A stretch of 6,812 nt of DNA from Candidatus Pacearchaeota archaeon (GCA_002690445.1 NZER01000486.1:1-6812), one strand, 5' to 3'; counted from the first letter of the stretch, positions 1 through 5,400 are shown. Notes: generated from the sequence alone by a model not told the origin. A program made the numbers and translations.

Positions 1-1
1 C

Positions 2-172
2 CTAGAAGAACGGGTAAATGCGGTGGCTCTTGAGAGTCAGCATGAGGTCCAATTGGAAATGCTGAAGGATGCCTATAGCCAAGAACAGCAATTGGCTGAA
101 GAAAAGGAGCCTCATTATGCCCATGCTGATAATGGGAACCGAATTAACTTGAACGAATACGAGGTGATGTGA
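2..172 (+). CDS. C-terminal part of unidentified charged, probably coiled-coil protein (5' truncated)
   Basis: An open frame enters from the left edge and gives 56 residues before a TGA stop at 170-172. The visible part starts LEERVNAVALESQHEV and ends NLNEYEVM. Its first 36 residues or so are rich in Glu, Gln and Leu, with the spacing of an amphipathic or coiled-coil helix; the last 20 are more polar (HYAHADNGN). The stop shares its final base with the ATG of the next gene (TGATG), which suggests translational coupling and a common operon. I do not recognise the family. Its place upstream of a portal gene would allow a terminase or other packaging protein, but no terminase motif is visible in this fragment. 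That it is coding rests on the continuous frame, the stop-start overlap and the overlying ribosome binding site of the next gene. Confidence 0.7.
   Translation, partial: LEERVNAVALESQHEVQLEMLKDAYSQEQQLAEEKEPHYAHADNGNRINLNEYEVM
161..166 (+). promoter_or_regulatory. Ribosome binding site choosing ATG 172
   Basis: GAGGTG lies 5 nt before the ATG at 172 but only 2 nt before the in-frame GTG at 169, so the ATG is the better start. The site is inside the last codons of the preceding gene. Confidence 0.6.
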
Positions 173-678
173 TGGGTTTTTTCACGGTTGATAAGTTTGG
201 ATTTCCTGTTCCTGGGGGCACTTACACTAATTTGCCGCCTGGTCCATGGTCCCAAGAGGTGGTTGGTGGTGGTGGCCCCGGTGCGGCGGGTATGGAGTTC
301 CCCCAAGACGCCCTACGTGCCCTTAGCGCACCTCCTTCTTCTGCCGGGGGTATGGAGGCAAGCCAAGCCAAGATGAGGGCGGCGCGGGATATGAGCGGCT
401 TTGACCCAGGAATGGGGCAGGCTCGCCTTTCCCCTCAAGAAGAGGAACAAATGCGGCGTATGTTCGAGATGAGGCAGAGGATGATGAAACAAATGCGAAT
501 GCGGGCGGAGAGGGATTGGAGCGGCATGGCACAAATGGGAGGATTCGCTGGGCCGAAAGAGGGAATGCCAATGCCACAACTGCCGAAGGCAGATTTTTAT
601 GGGCCACAGAGTCGAATGCAGCCGCAGCAAGTGGAAGAGGTAATGCAGCAGCAATCGCTTCCAAGGGGAGGCTACTGA
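172..678 (+). CDS. Methionine-rich hypothetical protein, 168 aa (phage structural module)
   Basis: I do not recognise this family. The protein has three parts. Residues 1-65 are rich in Gly and Pro and look disordered (FPVPGG, GGGGPGAAG). Residues 66-116 are strongly charged and probably helical, with Met, Arg and Glu dominating (EEEQMRRMFEMRQRMMKQM). Residues 117-168 are rich in Met, Gln and Pro and end RGGY. About 19 of 168 residues are Met (11%), several times the usual share. No signal peptide, membrane segment or catalytic motif is visible. Start ATG 172 is chosen for its spacing from GAGGTG. It overlaps the previous stop by one base and ends one base before the next start. Its position suggests a minor virion or assembly protein, which is inference only. 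Confidence 0.8.
   Translation: MGFFTVDKFGFPVPGGTYTNLPPGPWSQEVVGGGGPGAAGMEFPQDALRALSAPPSSAGGMEASQAKMRAARDMSGFDPGMGQARLSPQEEEQMRRMFEMRQRMMKQMRMRAERDWSGMAQMGGFAGPKEGMPMPQLPKADFYGPQSRMQPQQVEEVMQQQSLPRGGY
663..671 (+). promoter_or_regulatory. Strong ribosome binding site for the 49-aa basic protein
   Basis: AAGGGGAGG ends 8 nt before ATG 680. It lies in the last codons of the preceding gene and is the main reason to accept the very short gene that follows. Confidence 0.7.
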
Positions 679-679
679 A

Positions 680-829
680 ATGCCTGGGCCACTTAAGAGG
701 AAACTGAGGACTGCCACCAGAAGCAAGGGGCTTACCAGGAAAAGAGCCAACAGCAAGGCCGGATGGATTCCTGGTTCTCGAAAACGTAAACAGAAACTAC
801 TTGAATACGCTGCCAAGCGAGGAGGGTGA
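680..829 (+). CDS. Small, extremely basic protein, 49 aa
   Basis: A short gene that a length cutoff would miss. The product begins MPGPLKRKLRTATRSKG and ends YAAKRGG. It has 9 Lys and 8 Arg in 49 residues against a single Glu (residue 42), so net charge is about +16. It has no Cys and one Trp (residue 29). Such composition fits binding to nucleic acid or to an acidic protein surface, but no named family is recognised. It fills exactly the gap between two genes: its ATG is one base after the preceding stop, its TGA ends one base before the next ATG, and both it and the next gene have strong ribosome binding sites. Candidate roles are a DNA-associated internal virion protein or an assembly cofactor; both are guesses from charge and position. 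Confidence 0.75.
   Translation: MPGPLKRKLRTATRSKGLTRKRANSKAGWIPGSRKRKQKLLEYAAKRGG
821..825 (+). promoter_or_regulatory. Ribosome binding site choosing ATG 831
   Basis: GGAGG lies 5 nt before ATG 831, inside the last codons of the 49-aa gene. This excludes the in-frame TTG at 801, which lies inside the previous gene and has no comparable site. Confidence 0.7.
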
Positions 830-830
830 G

Positions 831-1415
831 ATGCCTTATTTTGATTCGATAGGTAATCCGACAGGATATGACAATGACCAAAACTATTCTTTGGCTATGC
901 GGGGGGCTCTTGATCAAGCCCCGATGCCCCAACAGGGTTCACCGCTTATGATGCCCCCGGGCATGGGTGGCGGTATGCCCCAAGGAATGCCCCAAGGAAT
1001 GCCTCAAGGTATGCCCCAAGGTATGCCCCAAGGTATGCCCCAAGGAATGTCGCCGGGTATGGGTGCTATGGGTGGCGGAATGCCTCAAGGGATGCCTCCT
1101 GACATGGGTGGGGGCGTGGGGCCTCTTGAAATGGAGGATATGGCTTATGGCCCAACTCCACCAAATCCGCTAACCAACTATGCTATGGCTGATGAGGCTG
1201 ATATGCTCCCATCTCAAATGATGCAGCCAAAGACATTGGCAGAGTATGATGCTCCTAATGTTGCTCTTATGATGGGCGGGGCGCCTGGAGGTGGGCAGAT
1301 GACGCCGTTTGGTTCTGGGCCTAACGTGATGAAGGATGTCCTTCGGCAGCGAGCACAGGAAAGAATGACTGCCTCCCAAAGATTCCAGGCCGGAGCACAG
1401 AAAATTAATGGGTAG
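831..1415 (+). CDS. Methionine-rich protein with tandem MPQG repeats, 194 aa
   Basis: An unrecognised, low-complexity protein. Residues 1-30 are polar (MPYFDSIGNPTGYDNDQ). Residues 31-95 are almost wholly Met, Pro, Gly and Gln, including six exact MPQG units at residues 49-72, a degenerate MSPG unit and one later MPQG. Residues 96-160 are less repetitive but still Met-rich. Residues 165-194 are basic and probably helical (VMKDVLRQRAQERMTASQRF). Met makes up about 29 of 194 residues (15%). The repeat region should be disordered or extended; the C-terminal helix is the likeliest interaction segment. Start ATG 831 has GGAGG 5 nt upstream. The portal start follows after 11 nt. It shares Met richness with the gene at 172, but I see no clear alignment between them. 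A minor structural or assembly role is inferred from position only. Confidence 0.82.
   Translation: MPYFDSIGNPTGYDNDQNYSLAMRGALDQAPMPQQGSPLMMPPGMGGGMPQGMPQGMPQGMPQGMPQGMPQGMSPGMGAMGGGMPQGMPPDMGGGVGPLEMEDMAYGPTPPNPLTNYAMADEADMLPSQMMQPKTLAEYDAPNVALMMGGAPGGGQMTPFGSGPNVMKDVLRQRAQERMTASQRFQAGAQKING
975..1046 (+). repeat. Six tandem 12-bp repeats encoding MPQG
   Basis: Six consecutive 12-bp units of the form ATGCCCCAAGGT begin at 975, 987, 999, 1011, 1023 and 1035. They differ only at third codon positions (CCC/CCT, GGA/GGT). A degenerate unit (MSPG) follows at 1047 and an isolated MPQG copy lies at 1080-1091. The length is a multiple of three, so changes in copy number would keep the frame. Confidence 0.95.
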
Positions 1416-1426
1416 CGAGGCTTATT

Positions 1427-3778
1427 ATGCCATTTAATGAAGATAGTGATGATTTTGCGGGGTTATTTGATGGATACCCTAAGTCGGAACAGTATGATCC
1501 CCCGGAGGCAGATGAGGAACTTGCACGAAGACTGCACTCCTGGTTTGAAACGGCGAGCCAAGCCAAGGCTTCTTATGAATCTGACTGGGAGCTCTATCGA
1601 CTTTACATCAAAGGGGACCAGTTAGTTGTTCGGCACCGGGATACTGGCGAGATTGTTAAGTTAACTGCTGAAGACTCTAAGAGGCTAAGAAGCGTTAATA
1701 ACCAACTTCGGCCTACTTCTCGCTCACTAATCGGGAAACTCACGCGCTCGATTCCCACCTGCGTTGTGCTCCCTGCCACTAGCGACTTTGAGGACCAGCA
1801 TGGAGCTCGAACAGCTACACAGTTTCTTTCGATGCTACGGCGAAAAGAAGACCTCGACATTAAATATCTTGATGTGAACAACAAGCTGCCATGGGCCGGC
1901 AATGCTTTTATGCAGCTAGTTTGGGACCGAGATGCAGGGCAGGAGATTGTTTTCTGCGAGGTTGATGGGTTCTGGGACTATAATATGGAGCTAGAGGGGA
2001 CTCGATGCCCCACTTGCGTTGCCCAGAGAACCCAGGAGTTAGAGCTTCAGGCGCAGCAACTAGCACAGCAAGCCTCTGGCCCTATGGAGCAAATGCAAGA
2101 GCAGATGCCTGATGGCGTCCCCGCTCAAGTTGGAGATCTTCCCCCCGAAGCCACAACTCCTCCCCCGATACAGCAAATGGGGCCATTGCCCCCGGATATG
2201 GAGCCGCCCTTTTTAATTCCTGCGAAGGAAGGCGATATTCGTATTCATGTTCGAGACCCGAGGGACGTTTATGTAGATCCTGGCGTTGAAGATATTAGGC
2301 AAGCCCAACGCTTATGCTTTCGGGAAGTTGCGAATGTCTCAGTGGCAAAACAACGGTTCCCGATGTTTGCTCATATTATCGATTCAGAGCAGAATATCTA
2401 TACCGATCGGACAGCCGAGGTGAGGTATAGCAATGTCGATTCTCATAGCGAAGTAGAATATCTGGATGATTATTGCCATATCTACGAATACCATGAAGCC
2501 CCAACCTCACAATATCCCAAGGGGCGACTTATCTATGTCGTAAATGGGCATGTCGTAGAAGAAGCAGAATGCCCCTACCACATGCTAGGGCGATTCCCCT
2601 TCTATCACTTCGGCTTCGATAAAAATGATGGGGAATTTTGGTTCGAGCCATTCATGGCGCAGGCTTGGCATCGCCAGCGAGAGATTAATCAAATCGAAAC
2701 TCAGCTCCGAGAGCATGTCGAATTGCTTCTAAAGCCTAAGTTCTTTCGGGCAATTGGCTCGCGGATTAGCGCAGATGAATTAACCGCAACCACTGACCAG
2801 GTGATTTCCTACAATGCCGCCGCAGGACGAAACTATTTTGAGGTTCCGCCGCCTGTCCCTCGCGATGTGTGGGCTAGGGGATCTCAACTAGCGGCAGATA
2901 TTCGCCAACAAGCTGCAATCACAGAGCAAGAACAGGGGATGACGGCAAGTGATGTTAGTGGTCGAGCTATGGCCATTATTGAAGCTGAAGCAGACCAGCA
3001 AGTTGGCCCAATTCTCATTAGAAATAATGCGGAATGGAGGGAGATGCACCGTGGCGCTCTGATGCTGGCAAAGGAATATTATCACCCTAAGCGACTATTT
3101 ATGAGCGTTGGGGCAGAAGGGATTCAAAGCTACTCCTTTAACGAGATCACGCTAAGTCCCGGTTATGATGTACAAATCGAGCAAGAAGATGGGCTCTCTC
3201 GTAACCCTGCGGTTAGAATTACCCAAGCTTTAGATTTATTAAATGCCGGAGTTTTTACAGATATGGCCACCGGGATTCCTGACGTTAAACAATTTATGCT
3301 TCATGCGAAGATTAACCTGCCAACAGCAGGATATAATATTGAGGCGACTGAAAGGGCGGCTGCTTCAGAGGTTCCGTATCTCATCGAAAAAGGGCAAGCT
3401 CATATTCCTCAACTAGAAGACGACCCAATTATATTTTCCGAGGAACTTCTTGGCTGGTTGCGAGGTCCGGGCAGAAGAGCTGACCCCATGCTTCGAGAAC
3501 AAGTCCGTGAAATATGGAAGTTTTATACTCAATGGGCTGTGACTGGTGGTCCCCCTGCGCCTGTTGGTGGAATGGAGGGCGGTCCTACCGCAGGTGGAGC
3601 CGGAGGTGGAGCCGGAGGAGGCGGTCCAGAAATGACAGGTCCGGGCGGAACCCCTAATGCTCCTGGGCATATTCCTGGCGGGGGTCGGCCAATTGCTGCT
3701 CAAGCAGGGCAAGAAGTCGCCCAGGCAGATAAAGCGGCAGAAAGCCAAGCTAGGATTCAATTAGTCAAAGAGGGCTAG
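1427..3778 (+). CDS. Phage portal protein, 783 aa (long, P22-like size class)
   Basis: Portal proteins form the dodecameric ring at one capsid vertex through which DNA is packaged and ejected. Features that fit the family: an N-terminal helical part (residues 27-62); NNQLRPTSRSLIGKLTRSIPT at 91-111, the usual early segment of large portals; a wing-like region with HVRDPRDVYVDP at 274-285; a REINQIETQLREHVE helix at 418-432; and GMTASDVSGRAMAIIEAEAD at 504-523, resembling the conserved G...SG.A helix of portals. Residues 194-264 form an apparent insertion with one CPTC pair, then Gln/Met/Pro-rich sequence. Residues 708-754 are Gly/Pro-rich and precede a short helical end. Start ATG 1427 has GAGG 6 nt upstream. 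The last 14 bases overlap the 3' end of a minus-strand gene. The family call is firm; a P22-like subfamily is suggested by length and general pattern only. Confidence 0.9.
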   Translation: MPFNEDSDDFAGLFDGYPKSEQYDPPEADEELARRLHSWFETASQAKASYESDWELYRLYIKGDQLVVRHRDTGEIVKLTAEDSKRLRSVNNQLRPTSRSLIGKLTRSIPTCVVLPATSDFEDQHGARTATQFLSMLRRKEDLDIKYLDVNNKLPWAGNAFMQLVWDRDAGQEIVFCEVDGFWDYNMELEGTRCPTCVAQRTQELELQAQQLAQQASGPMEQMQEQMPDGVPAQVGDLPPEATTPPPIQQMGPLPPDMEPPFLIPAKEGDIRIHVRDPRDVYVDPGVEDIRQAQRLCFREVANVSVAKQRFPMFAHIIDSEQNIYTDRTAEVRYSNVDSHSEVEYLDDYCHIYEYHEAPTSQYPKGRLIYVVNGHVVEEAECPYHMLGRFPFYHFGFDKNDGEFWFEPFMAQAWHRQREINQIETQLREHVELLLKPKFFRAIGSRISADELTATTDQVISYNAAAGRNYFEVPPPVPRDVWARGSQLAADIRQQAAITEQEQGMTASDVSGRAMAIIEAEADQQVGPILIRNNAEWREMHRGALMLAKEYYHPKRLFMSVGAEGIQSYSFNEITLSPGYDVQIEQEDGLSRNPAVRITQALDLLNAGVFTDMATGIPDVKQFMLHAKINLPTAGYNIEATERAAASEVPYLIEKGQAHIPQLEDDPIIFSEELLGWLRGPGRRADPMLREQVREIWKFYTQWAVTGGPPAPVGGMEGGPTAGGAGGGAGGGGPEMTGPGGTPNAPGHIPGGGRPIAAQAGQEVAQADKAAESQARIQLVKEG
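1997..2218 (+). other. Low-complexity insertion in portal with a lone CPTC motif
   Basis: Portal residues 191-264 separate two parts that read as normal portal sequence. The segment begins with GTRCPTCVAQR, continues as a Gln/Leu/Glu helix (residues 203-216) and becomes rich in Met, Gln and Pro (EQMQEQMPDG, PPIQQMGPLPPDMEPP). One CxxC pair (Cys194, Cys197) is present without a second nearby pair, so it could be half of a lost zinc ribbon or a site completed by another subunit. Confidence 0.5.
3592..3615 (+). repeat. Two tandem 12-bp units in the portal Gly-rich tail
   Basis: AGGTGGAGCCGG occurs twice in direct succession (3592-3603 and 3604-3615), followed by a partial third copy. It encodes the Gly-Ala run near residues 722-733 and keeps the reading frame. 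Confidence 0.8.
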
Positions 3779-4001
3779 GCAGTTCATTCTGCTTAAACTC
3801 ATCTGCCTTTTTTTTCTCGTATTGCTCTAAATCGCTAATCTTGACGCGGAGAATGCGCCCCAGTCTTACTGCCGGAAGCTCTCCTGACTTCGCCATCCTT
3901 CGGACGAATACGGGGGATACCGCCCACCGCTTAGATATTTCCGACAAAGATAAGTATTTCTGTATGACCGTCCCATACGCATCGGTAGTCTTGTCTGCCA
4001 T
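3765..4001 (-). CDS. HTH_17 / excisionase-family DNA-binding protein, 78 aa
   Basis: A small MerR-like winged-helix protein of the type often annotated as excisionase or AlpA-like regulator. Residues 16-62 match the family pattern: YLSLSEISKRWAVSPVFVRR, where SLSEISKRWA is the first helix and SPVFVRRMAKSGELPAV holds the recognition helix and turn, then RLGRILRVKISDLEQYEKK as wing and final helix. Such proteins bind DNA to regulate transcription or direct recombination. Start ATG at 4001-3999 is chosen because AAGGA lies 6 nt upstream and the family domain begins 15 residues later; a longer in-frame extension to 4211 has no site and crosses the promoter and inverted repeat. It runs opposite to all neighbours and its 3' end overlaps the portal gene by 14 bp. 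No recombinase is visible, so a regulatory role in this locus is likelier, by inference. Confidence 0.85.
   Translation of the reverse strand: MADKTTDAYGTVIQKYLSLSEISKRWAVSPVFVRRMAKSGELPAVRLGRILRVKISDLEQYEKKKADEFKQNELPSPL
3777..3815 (+). terminator. Possible intrinsic terminator after portal, inside the antisense HTH gene
   Basis: AGGCAG (3777-3782) can pair with CTGCCT (3803-3808), and eight consecutive T follow from 3808. The stem is only 6 bp and the loop about 20 nt, so efficiency may be low. The T run is the complement of the Lys codons near the end of the HTH protein, so the same bases may serve both purposes or the match may be chance. Confidence 0.35.
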
Positions 4002-4005
4002 TGTG

Positions 4006-4013
4006 TTTCCTTT
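4006..4013 (-). promoter_or_regulatory. Ribosome binding site for the HTH gene
   Basis: On the minus strand AAAGGAAA precedes the ATG, with AAGGA 6 nt away. It fixes the start of the 78-aa product. Confidence 0.65.
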
Positions 4014-4027
4014 CGTGTGATAGAATG

Positions 4028-4038
4028 ACTTAAGTACT
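4028..4038. repeat. Overlapping palindromes at the predicted HTH transcript start
   Basis: ACTTAAGT (4028-4035) and AGTACT (4033-4038) are perfect palindromes sharing three bases. They sit just downstream of the predicted minus-strand -10 element, where an autoregulatory operator could be. Short palindromes arise often by chance. Confidence 0.35.
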
Positions 4039-4045
4039 CTGGAAT

Positions 4046-4073
4046 AATATAGGCTCTCCCGATTTTTTGTCCA
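4046..4073 (-). promoter_or_regulatory. Probable sigma70-type promoter for the HTH gene
   Basis: Reading the minus strand, TGGACA (4073-4068, 5 of 6 to TTGACA) is followed after 16 bp by TATATT (4051-4046, 5 of 6 to TATAAT). Transcription would start near 4039, giving a leader of roughly 38 nt that includes the AAGGA site. This supports independent expression of the HTH gene. Confidence 0.55.
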
Positions 4074-4089
4074 GGACGTTTTGAAAATA

Positions 4090-4134
4090 CTTTCGAACAA
4101 AAGGTCCCGGAGAATTGTACCCTTTCGTTCAAAG
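4090..4134. repeat. Pair of CTTTCG..CAAA.G sites 32 bp apart
   Basis: CTTTCGAACAAAAG (4090-4103) and CTTTCGTTCAAAG (4122-4134) are similar direct repeats, and each is an imperfect palindrome with CTTT...AAAG ends. Starts are 32 bp apart, close to three helical turns, so both would lie on the same DNA face. They lie upstream of the minus-strand -35 element and are candidate operators. Confidence 0.4.
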
Positions 4135-4149
4135 ATTTCTCTTGAAAAC

Positions 4150-4195
4150 CTAGGCGGCATGTCCACCTTTCTGAAAACAGGGACATGCCGCCTAG
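4150..4195. repeat. Perfect 15-bp inverted repeat with 16-nt spacer
   Basis: CTAGGCGGCATGTCC (4150-4164) is repeated exactly in inverted orientation as GGACATGCCGCCTAG (4181-4195). After one mismatch three further A-T pairs (4146-4148 with 4197-4199) extend it, and within the spacer CTG-AAAA-CAG can form a small inner stem. Arm centres are about 31 bp apart. The arms are followed by only four T on the minus strand and by ATTTCCCC on the plus strand, so it is not a typical terminator. It may be an operator, a recombination or replication site, or an RNA hairpin. Confidence 0.9.
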
Positions 4196-4224
4196 ATTTC
4201 CCCCTACGCATATTCCGTTATTTG

Positions 4225-4253
4225 TTGACTTTTCCCTGATTTGCTTATTAAAT
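4225..4253 (+). promoter_or_regulatory. Possible sigma70-type promoter for scaffold and capsid genes
   Basis: TTGACT (4225-4230, 5 of 6 to consensus) is followed after 17 bp by TTAAAT (4248-4253, 4 of 6). Transcription would begin near 4260, giving a leader of about 100 nt that contains the tandem repeats. The region is AT-rich, so a chance match is possible. Confidence 0.4.
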
Positions 4254-4266
4254 CCCTAATCAATGC

Positions 4267-4350
4267 TTAATTAATTAGTAAACATCGGGTCGCGGCGTAA
4301 CTGCGAATTAATTAATTAGCACCTGCCGTTTAGTGAGCGTAACTCACGAA
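4267..4350 (+). repeat. Imperfect tandem duplication of about 41 bp in the scaffold leader
   Basis: TTAATTAATTAG occurs exactly at 4267-4278 and 4308-4319. GCGTAACT occurs at 4295-4302 and 4337-4344, each followed shortly by CGAA. Unit offsets are 41 and 42 bp, about four helical turns, while the sequence between the two conserved blocks differs. The second copy ends at the scaffold ribosome binding site, where GTGAG (4333-4337) and CTCAC (4343-4347) could also form a small hairpin. Confidence 0.7.
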
Positions 4351-4354
4351 GGGG
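4349..4354 (+). promoter_or_regulatory. Ribosome binding site for the scaffold gene
   Basis: AAGGGG lies 6 nt before ATG 4361 and directly abuts the GTGAG/CTCAC inverted repeat, so leader folding could affect its access. Confidence 0.6.
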
Positions 4355-4360
4355 ATCAGT

Positions 4361-5386
4361 ATGGCAAGCGCAGTCGGTTTTGAAGATAGCAGCGGATTAC
4401 CTGTAGAAGAAGTTGTTGAAGAAGAGGACTTTTCGGAGTTTGAAGATATTCAACGGGCTTTGGCGCAAGAATCGGGACAGCCATTAGATAACGAGACTGA
4501 GGATACTGACCAAGAAGAACAACAAGTTGAGTCTCTTATAGACAATGGACTTGATAGCGCAGACCTAGAGGCTGATGCCTTGGGGACTGATGACGAACCT
4601 GAAAGCCCCAAAAAGAGGGCAAAAGGTAATCGGGCAGATAAGCGCATCCAGAATCTTGTTAAAGAGAGAAAGCAGTTAGAACAAGAGCTGCGCCAACGGG
4701 ACCAATACTATCACCAGCACCTATCTGCAATGCAACAAGAGATTGCAGCGCAAAAGGCTGGAGATAGTAAAGCTATGCAGGAGCAGCTTGAGTTGCAGAA
4801 AAGGCAACTTGAATATCTGCAAATGCAATCTGACTCTAAGGGTGAACTCACTCCGATGGAAGAATATCGGATGAATATCATCAAAGAGGCGAGTGAGCAG
4901 GCGGGGGATAAATTCTCGCCAGAGGTTGCGGCGCTCAGAGAGGAACTTGAAGGGCTAAAGACAGCTCGCCAAGAAGAATCTGAAAGGACGCAGCGACAGC
5001 AGCGATATAATTATTACAACCAGCAAACACAAGCTGCGCGTGATGGGATATTGCTGAAGGGTTTTGCTCCTGACAGGGCAAAGCAGCTCGCGGAGCCAAT
5101 GGATGAAATGCTTCTCGCGTTTTGTGGCGCTTTTGGCGTTGAACCAGACAAGGCAGCTCCTCAGTTCAAGAAATACCTCGATCTCTATGTCCAAGGAGCC
5201 TTGGAAAATAGAGCCCGGGGAGGTGGTCAGAAAATTCGCAAGGGTCGGGCCGTTCCAAAGAGTGCGCCTAGTGGTAAGCGTTCTGCGAAACAGGGGAATA
5301 AATTCCCAAAACCCGATGTGTTGCGAAAGGCTGGTTTTGACAGTGCATTCGATTGGATAGCTGCTGGCGAACCAATCATTACCTAA
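4361..5386 (+). CDS. Probable capsid scaffold protein, 341 aa
   Basis: Scaffold proteins co-assemble with the capsid protein to shape the procapsid and are then released. This call rests on composition and position. Residues 14-82 are very acidic (VEEVVEEEDFSEFED, NETEDTDQEEQQ). A basic patch follows (KKRAKGNRADKR, 84-95), then long Gln/Glu/Lys-rich helices likely to form coiled coils (about 95-157 and 187-225). Residues 226-285 look like a folded helical unit containing the only Cys (255). A strongly basic segment (GGGQKIRKGRAVPKSAPSGK, 287-306) precedes a conserved-looking end, FPKPDVLRKAGFDSAFDWIA. Basic C-terminal ends that contact the capsid are known in phage scaffolds. No protease motif is visible. 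It lies 14 nt before the capsid gene, the usual order for tailed phages. The start has AAGGGG 6 nt upstream. Confidence 0.78.
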   Translation: MASAVGFEDSSGLPVEEVVEEEDFSEFEDIQRALAQESGQPLDNETEDTDQEEQQVESLIDNGLDSADLEADALGTDDEPESPKKRAKGNRADKRIQNLVKERKQLEQELRQRDQYYHQHLSAMQQEIAAQKAGDSKAMQEQLELQKRQLEYLQMQSDSKGELTPMEEYRMNIIKEASEQAGDKFSPEVAALREELEGLKTARQEESERTQRQQRYNYYNQQTQAARDGILLKGFAPDRAKQLAEPMDEMLLAFCGAFGVEPDKAAPQFKKYLDLYVQGALENRARGGGQKIRKGRAVPKSAPSGKRSAKQGNKFPKPDVLRKAGFDSAFDWIAAGEPIIT

Positions 5387-5388
5387 TC

Positions 5389-5393
5389 AGGAG
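5389..5393 (+). promoter_or_regulatory. Ribosome binding site choosing capsid start ATG 5401
   Basis: AGGAG lies 7 nt before ATG 5401. The longer in-frame possibility at 5353 would lie inside the scaffold gene without a comparable site. Confidence 0.7.
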
Positions 5394-5400
5394 CTACACT

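Larger units (their letters stand above)
4002..4360. other. Structured divergent intergenic region between HTH gene and scaffold gene
   Basis: These 359 bases hold no convincing gene on either strand. From left to right they contain the HTH ribosome binding site, a small palindrome cluster, a minus-strand promoter, two imperfect CTTT...AAAG palindromes, a perfect 15-bp inverted repeat, a plus-strand promoter, an imperfect tandem duplication of about 41 bp and the scaffold ribosome binding site. No tRNA-like fold was seen. The density of repeats suggests a control region for both divergent genes. Confidence 0.75.

Noticed and set aside
169..171. GTG start for the first methionine-rich protein
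   Set aside because: It is only 2 nt from GAGGTG; ATG 172 has better spacing.
313..816. Long antisense frames opposite the first methionine-rich gene
   Set aside because: They have no ribosome binding sites and low-complexity translations that mirror the Met/Gly/Pro-rich sense gene; they read as shadows.
801..830. TTG start adding 10 residues to the MPQG-repeat protein
   Set aside because: It overlaps the 49-aa gene and has no ribosome binding site; ATG 831 has GGAGG at 5 nt.
975..1046. Repeat cluster as a CRISPR-like array
   Set aside because: Units are 12 bp, adjoin without spacers and are in-frame codon repeats within a gene.
3765..4001. Excisionase-like protein taken as proof of a prophage
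   Set aside because: HTH_17 proteins often act as ordinary regulators, and no integrase or attachment site is visible in the window.
3866..4186. Second minus-strand frame overlapping the HTH gene (106 codons)
   Set aside because: It overlaps the recognised HTH domain in another frame, has no family-like pattern and spans the inverted repeat.
4002..4211. N-terminal extension of the HTH protein to a 148-aa product
   Set aside because: The extension would cross the predicted promoter and inverted repeat and lacks a ribosome binding site, whereas ATG at 4001 has AAGGA at 6 nt and gives the normal length for a stand-alone HTH_17 protein.
5353..5400. Earlier capsid start adding 16 residues
   Set aside because: It lies inside the scaffold gene; AGGAG at 5389-5393 clearly serves ATG 5401.
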